A DNA stretch of 16,675 nt from JANRLJ01 sp034437895 (lineage in GTDB: Bacteria > Chloroflexota > Anaerolineae > Aggregatilineales > Phototrophicaceae), in assembly GCA_034437895.1 (NCBI GenBank), contig DAOTTO010000397.1, positions 1 through 16,675 on the forward strand, written 5' to 3'. Position 1 is the first letter of the stretch. The number at the start of each line of letters is the position of its first letter. Under the pieces are notes generated by a model. The model made no database searches and was not told where the DNA came from. It worked only from the letters and a program-made list of their open reading frames with translations. Made by a program: the position numbers and the translations under genes. This document shows, one piece after another, positions 14,336-16,675 of this stretch.

Positions 14336-14959
14336 ATGCAAACACCACGTCACTTCCTGAATGGGATTGAATATCGCGCTAACTTGGGCGGCGAACAAGC
14401 TGCCACGCCGCGCCTCACCGTTGAGACGGTGGATAACCATATCTATTTCTATGCTGATGTTGATAGTGATCGTTGTTTAGCGCTGATTCGTGCTGTGCGT
14501 GAGGCCGATTCGCTTTTACGAAATGAACATTCGTCACGCGGGATGGATGGAATGCCGCTGATTCCGATCTGGTTGCACATTCATTCGTATGGTGGCAGCC
14601 TATTCACTGCATTTAGCATCGCCGATCAACTAGCGATGATTAAATCACCAGTGTATTCTGTCGTGGAAGGGATTTGTGCCAGTGCTGGGACTTTGATTTC
14701 GATGGCCTGCACTAAGCGTTTTATCTTGCCAAGCAGCTTTATGTTGATCCATCAACTTTCGGGCATGGTGTGGGGAACGCATGAGCAGTTCAAAGACGAG
14801 ATGACGCTGCAAAGCAAAGCGATGGATCGGTTGGTCGAGTTTTACGCGCAGAAATCTAAATCCACTAATGAGGAAATCCGCAGTATGCTCACCCGTGATT
14901 TTTGGATGGATGCCGAAACGTGCGTCAAACTCGGTTTTGCGGATGAAATTCTGAAATAG
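14336..14959 (+). CDS. divergent ClpP-like serine protease
   Basis: 207 residues, the size of a ClpP proteolytic subunit with a slightly extended N-terminus. The Clp/crotonase fold shows LHIHSYGGS (80-88), nucleophile Ser116 in GICASAG, His139 in LIHQLSG and a plausible third triad member, Asp188 in TRDFWMDA, followed by the FADEI end. So it should be catalytically competent. It is clearly not the housekeeping ClpP, whose strand is normally LYINSPGGS. It resembles the phage/SppA-like or accessory ClpP paralogues. No ClpX or other unfoldase is adjacent. AAGGAAG before the ATG supports the start. It may have a specialised substrate or function without an ATPase. Confidence 0.83.
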   Translation: MQTPRHFLNGIEYRANLGGEQAATPRLTVETVDNHIYFYADVDSDRCLALIRAVREADSLLRNEHSSRGMDGMPLIPIWLHIHSYGGSLFTAFSIADQLAMIKSPVYSVVEGICASAGTLISMACTKRFILPSSFMLIHQLSGMVWGTHEQFKDEMTLQSKAMDRLVEFYAQKSKSTNEEIRSMLTRDFWMDAETCVKLGFADEILK

Positions 14960-14984
14960 GGAACGATTCAGAAGTTGTTCCCTA
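14957..14984 (+). terminator. hairpin overlapping the ClpP-like stop codon
   Basis: TAGGGAAC (14957-14964, containing the stop TAG) pairs perfectly with GTTCCCTA (14977-14984) around a 12-base loop. No T-run follows, so it is more likely a 3' stabiliser or a weak terminator. Confidence 0.4.
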
Positions 14985-15064
14985 GTGATTACATGAATAT
15001 AACTTGATACAGACTCCGGCTTAATTTTTCGTAACATGAGTAGCAGAAATAGATCCTCCTATGC

Positions 15065-15070
15065 TACAAT
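15065..15070 (+). promoter_or_regulatory. -10 box of an apparently leaderless gene
   Basis: TACAAT followed by seven bases and then the in-frame ATG at 15078. This makes the longer frame opening at 15036 unlikely. Confidence 0.5.
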
Positions 15071-15077
15071 CATGCTT

Positions 15078-15545
15078 ATGACAATCATGTATAAACCCAT
15101 TTTACTTGACCAAAATTGGCGTTATTTCTACTCGGAAAACACCAACGCCGATTATAGCGCGTTGGACTTTGGCGATTCTGCGTGGATCCCACTCCCTCAC
15201 TTATCGGATTGGACGATGAGTTCCTCTGTGCAATCCGGTGCAGATTGGTTCCGTCGTGAATTTACCCTTGAGCCTACAGACGGCTGTATTAATTATTTAC
15301 TTCAAATCGAAAACGTACCCGAAGCAGCAGTGATTTATATCAATGGGAAGCCTGTAGTGACGATACAGGCGCATAAATCCTTTGCTGATGATGTTACAGA
15401 TGCTGTAGCGTTAGGGGTAAATATCATTTCAATGAAATTGACCCCACAAACAAATGCTGGTGGTGGTGGTTTTGGGCAAATTCGTTTACAAGTCTTCCCC
15501 TGTCCAGATGAGACACAATATCCTTTACCATCAAATACATTATAG
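15078..15545 (+). CDS. lone sugar-binding-like beta-sandwich protein
   Basis: 155 residues from the ATG at 15078 (leaderless geometry). The sequence resembles the N-terminal galactose-binding-like domain of family 2 glycoside hydrolases. It has an early LLDQNWRYFY strand, DFGDSAWIPLPHLSDW, DWFRREFTL, a middle YLLQIENVPEAAVIYINGKPV, and a late GVNIISMKL. In GH2 enzymes this domain precedes the catalytic barrel. Here it stands alone, without signal peptide or catalytic domain, so it cannot be a hydrolase. It may bind a carbohydrate or be a degenerate remnant. It ends 21 bp before the SDR gene and probably shares its mRNA. Confidence 0.7.
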   Translation: MTIMYKPILLDQNWRYFYSENTNADYSALDFGDSAWIPLPHLSDWTMSSSVQSGADWFRREFTLEPTDGCINYLLQIENVPEAAVIYINGKPVVTIQAHKSFADDVTDAVALGVNIISMKLTPQTNAGGGGFGQIRLQVFPCPDETQYPLPSNTL

Positions 15546-15566
15546 AACTTTTAAGGAGCTTTACAG

Positions 15567-16349
15567 ATGACTGGACGTTTACAGGATAAAGTCGCGGTGA
15601 TTACGGGTGCAGGAAAAGGCATTGGGCGGGCATCGGCCTTGGCACTGGCAAAAGAAGGGGCGCATGTCGTTATCACATCGCGCACGAAATCGGATCTCGA
15701 TGCGTTGGCAGGCGAAGTGGCGGCGCTGAATACAGGCGCACGTGCATTAGTCGTTCCAGCCGATGTCAGCAGCGAGAAAGATGTAGAGCGGCTTGCCCAA
15801 GCCACGTATGACGAATTTCAGCATGTCGATATTTTAGTGAACAACGCCGGGGTAGGCAAAAATGGGACTATCGTCTCCCTCACAACCGCCGACTACGATT
15901 GGATTATGAATACCAACATGCGCTCAACATGGCTTTGTACAAAGGCATTTATGCCAGCCATGCTTGAACGTAAAACGGGCAACATCATCTTTGTGAGTTC
16001 TGTCGCTGGATTAAGTGGATTGCCGAATGAGCCAATTTACTGTGCGACGAAGTTCGCCCAAATCGGATTTGCCCAGTCCATTGATTACGAATGTTACCCC
16101 AATAATGTCAAAGTAAGCGTTATCGCGCCCGGTGGCACCAATACACAGTATGGTTTCTACAATGGTTCGCGCACGCCCGGCGATCCAATGTTGGATAGCT
16201 TTCAAGAGGCGGAAGACGTGGCTGATGGTGTTGTTTTTGCCGCGACACAGCCGCCGAAATCGCGGGTGTTTATGATCTGGATGCGTCCTATGAATGAGTC
16301 ACTCGGCGCGGGGTCGGGCGCTCATTTTAAAAGCGCGGCTGCGGATTAG
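15567..16349 (+). CDS. short-chain dehydrogenase/reductase
   Basis: 260 residues of the classical SDR family, a cytosolic NAD(P)H-dependent oxidoreductase. Cofactor loop TGAGKGIG (13-20), adenine-side NNAG (92-95), catalytic Ser near 144-145 in VSSVAG, and the Tyr158-x3-Lys162 pair in YCATK are all present. SRT after the second strand (38-40) suggests NADPH preference. The sequence most resembles 3-oxoacyl-ACP reductase-like SDRs, but the substrate is not readable and no fatty-acid genes lie nearby. AAGGAG sits nine bases before the ATG. It follows the sugar-binding-like gene by 21 bp. Confidence 0.88.
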   Translation: MTGRLQDKVAVITGAGKGIGRASALALAKEGAHVVITSRTKSDLDALAGEVAALNTGARALVVPADVSSEKDVERLAQATYDEFQHVDILVNNAGVGKNGTIVSLTTADYDWIMNTNMRSTWLCTKAFMPAMLERKTGNIIFVSSVAGLSGLPNEPIYCATKFAQIGFAQSIDYECYPNNVKVSVIAPGGTNTQYGFYNGSRTPGDPMLDSFQEAEDVADGVVFAATQPPKSRVFMIWMRPMNESLGAGSGAHFKSAAAD

Positions 16350-16440
16350 GCGTACTCTTGCCGCTTTAACGCTACATTGACGCTTGCCTTACGTTTAGCT
16401 ACAATCAATTTTATCTGGATAACTAAGCTAAAGTAAATTC
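16350..16440. other. gap between SDR gene and element end
   Basis: Ninety bases with no reading frame and no clear terminator for the SDR gene. They hold the sigma70-type promoter and then an AT-rich stretch ending at the element boundary. This looks like the leader of a gene now displaced by the insertion. Confidence 0.4.
16377..16405 (+). promoter_or_regulatory. sigma70-type promoter pointing into the mobile-element end
   Basis: TTGACG (16377-16382), a 17-base spacer and TACAAT (16400-16405). It is the best -35/-10 pair in the window. Transcription would start near 16412, but no gene follows before the element end at 16441. Confidence 0.6.
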
Positions 16441-16441
16441 T

Positions 16442-16640
16442 GGTAAGCATCCCCACGCCTAAAGGCGGGGGCTTTTAAAAGCCCTAATGCTTACCCGACT
16501 CAGTGCGGCTAAGGTCGCACTACGTTAGGACTGAAAATATAGGCACTTGGGGATACCTCACCAGTTCCGAACTCTGCGGTGAGCGATTAAACAGGTGATT
16601 GGGAAAAGCCAGTGTCGCTCACGCCAAACCAGTCCGTAAC
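16442..16640 (-). ncRNA. candidate TnpB omega (right-end) RNA
   Basis: On the minus strand this segment carries a series of stems ending at the element boundary, as for TnpB guide RNAs: GTGAGCG/CGCTCAC (plus 16579-16585 with 16616-16622), a nested hairpin CTCACC/GGTGAG with inner AGTT/AACT (16557-16583), GTGCG/CGCAC (16503-16520), an outer GGTAAGCAT/ATGCTTACC pair (16442-16450 with 16487-16495) and the terminal hairpin (16451-16471). The guide would be read from flanking DNA just left of 16441. The 5' limit is not defined. The structure is seen; the omega RNA assignment follows from the family and position. Confidence 0.5.
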
Positions 16641-16645
16641 ATTGT

Positions 16646-16675
16646 CTAGGTGAACTTAACCCCGCGCAAGCGGAG
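16646..16675 (-). CDS. tnpB: possible C-terminal tail of a TnpB gene
   Basis: Reading in from the window edge on the minus strand, an open frame gives LRLRGVKFT and then TAG at 16648-16646. This is where a TnpB gene would end relative to the right end (about 200 bases). Nine codons are too few for a family call, so the assignment rests on position only. Confidence 0.3.
   Translation of the reverse strand, partial: LRLRGVKFT

Larger units (their letters stand above)
16441..16675 (-). mobile_element. right end of an IS200/IS605 (TnpB-type) element, cut by the window edge
   Basis: Read on the minus strand, the element finishes with a terminal hairpin whose loop is TTTA (CCCCCGCC-TTTA-GGCGTGGGG, plus 16451-16471), the form seen at right ends of IS200/IS605 and IS1341-type elements. 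About 200 bases of stem-rich DNA precede it. The rest of the element lies beyond 16675. Flanking repeats cannot be checked. The exact boundary is uncertain by a few bases: the end may be at the GCTTACC whose complement lies at 16442-16448. Confidence 0.6.

Noticed and set aside
16441..16675. CRISPR or attachment-site remnant
   Set aside because: There are no spaced direct repeats and no tRNA end; the stems fit an IS200/IS605 right end better.

Overview
The window looks like a chromosomal stretch of a Chloroflexota bacterium, probably from the Anaerolineae side. This is inferred from gene style only. The clues are Thr/Pro-rich linkers of the TATPVPSTAT kind behind membrane anchors, a polytopic protein with an EEEKRRQTWDNL loop, and frequent TACAAT -10 boxes close to start codons. 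Base composition is moderate (about half GC) and fairly even. I see no rRNA, tRNA or CRISPR array.

Layout. 1-2598 is the C-terminal part of an AddA/UvrD-type helicase-nuclease, translationally coupled (ATGA) to a multi-pass membrane protein (2595-3566). A minus-strand block follows, read right to left: PHP phosphoesterase (6041-5301), GT4 glycosyltransferase (5406-4081) and methylglyoxal synthase (3976-3593). On the plus strand come a membrane-anchored M23 peptidase (6239-7105) and a sensor histidine-kinase-like protein (7163-9445) whose phospho-accepting His is replaced by Gln. Convergent to it is a mono-haem cytochrome c lipoprotein (10143-9499). A radical SAM protein (11760-10279) diverges from a YafY/WYL regulator (11896-12852), which is followed by a VOC-fold protein (12916-13299) and a strong terminator.

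The right part (13.4-16.7 kb) is the most unusual. A DIP1984-family gene (13517-13978) is followed by a 356-bp gene-free stretch. That stretch folds into a compact RNA of about 220 nt closed by a 15-bp long-range helix (13991-14006 with 14186-14200). My best guess is an IscB-type omega RNA (HEARO) without its nuclease gene. Then come a divergent ClpP-like protease (14336-14959), a lone sugar-binding-like beta-sandwich protein (15078-15545) and an SDR oxidoreductase (15567-16349). At 16441 to the window edge lies what looks like the right end and omega RNA of an IS200/IS605-type TnpB element in minus orientation, inserted just behind a good sigma70-type promoter. If both readings are right, two different OMEGA guide-RNA loci lie within 3 kb.

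Expression: several starts (6239, 7163, 15078) sit 6-7 nt behind a TATAAT/TACAAT box without a Shine-Dalgarno sequence. This suggests leaderless mRNAs and resets the start of two genes.
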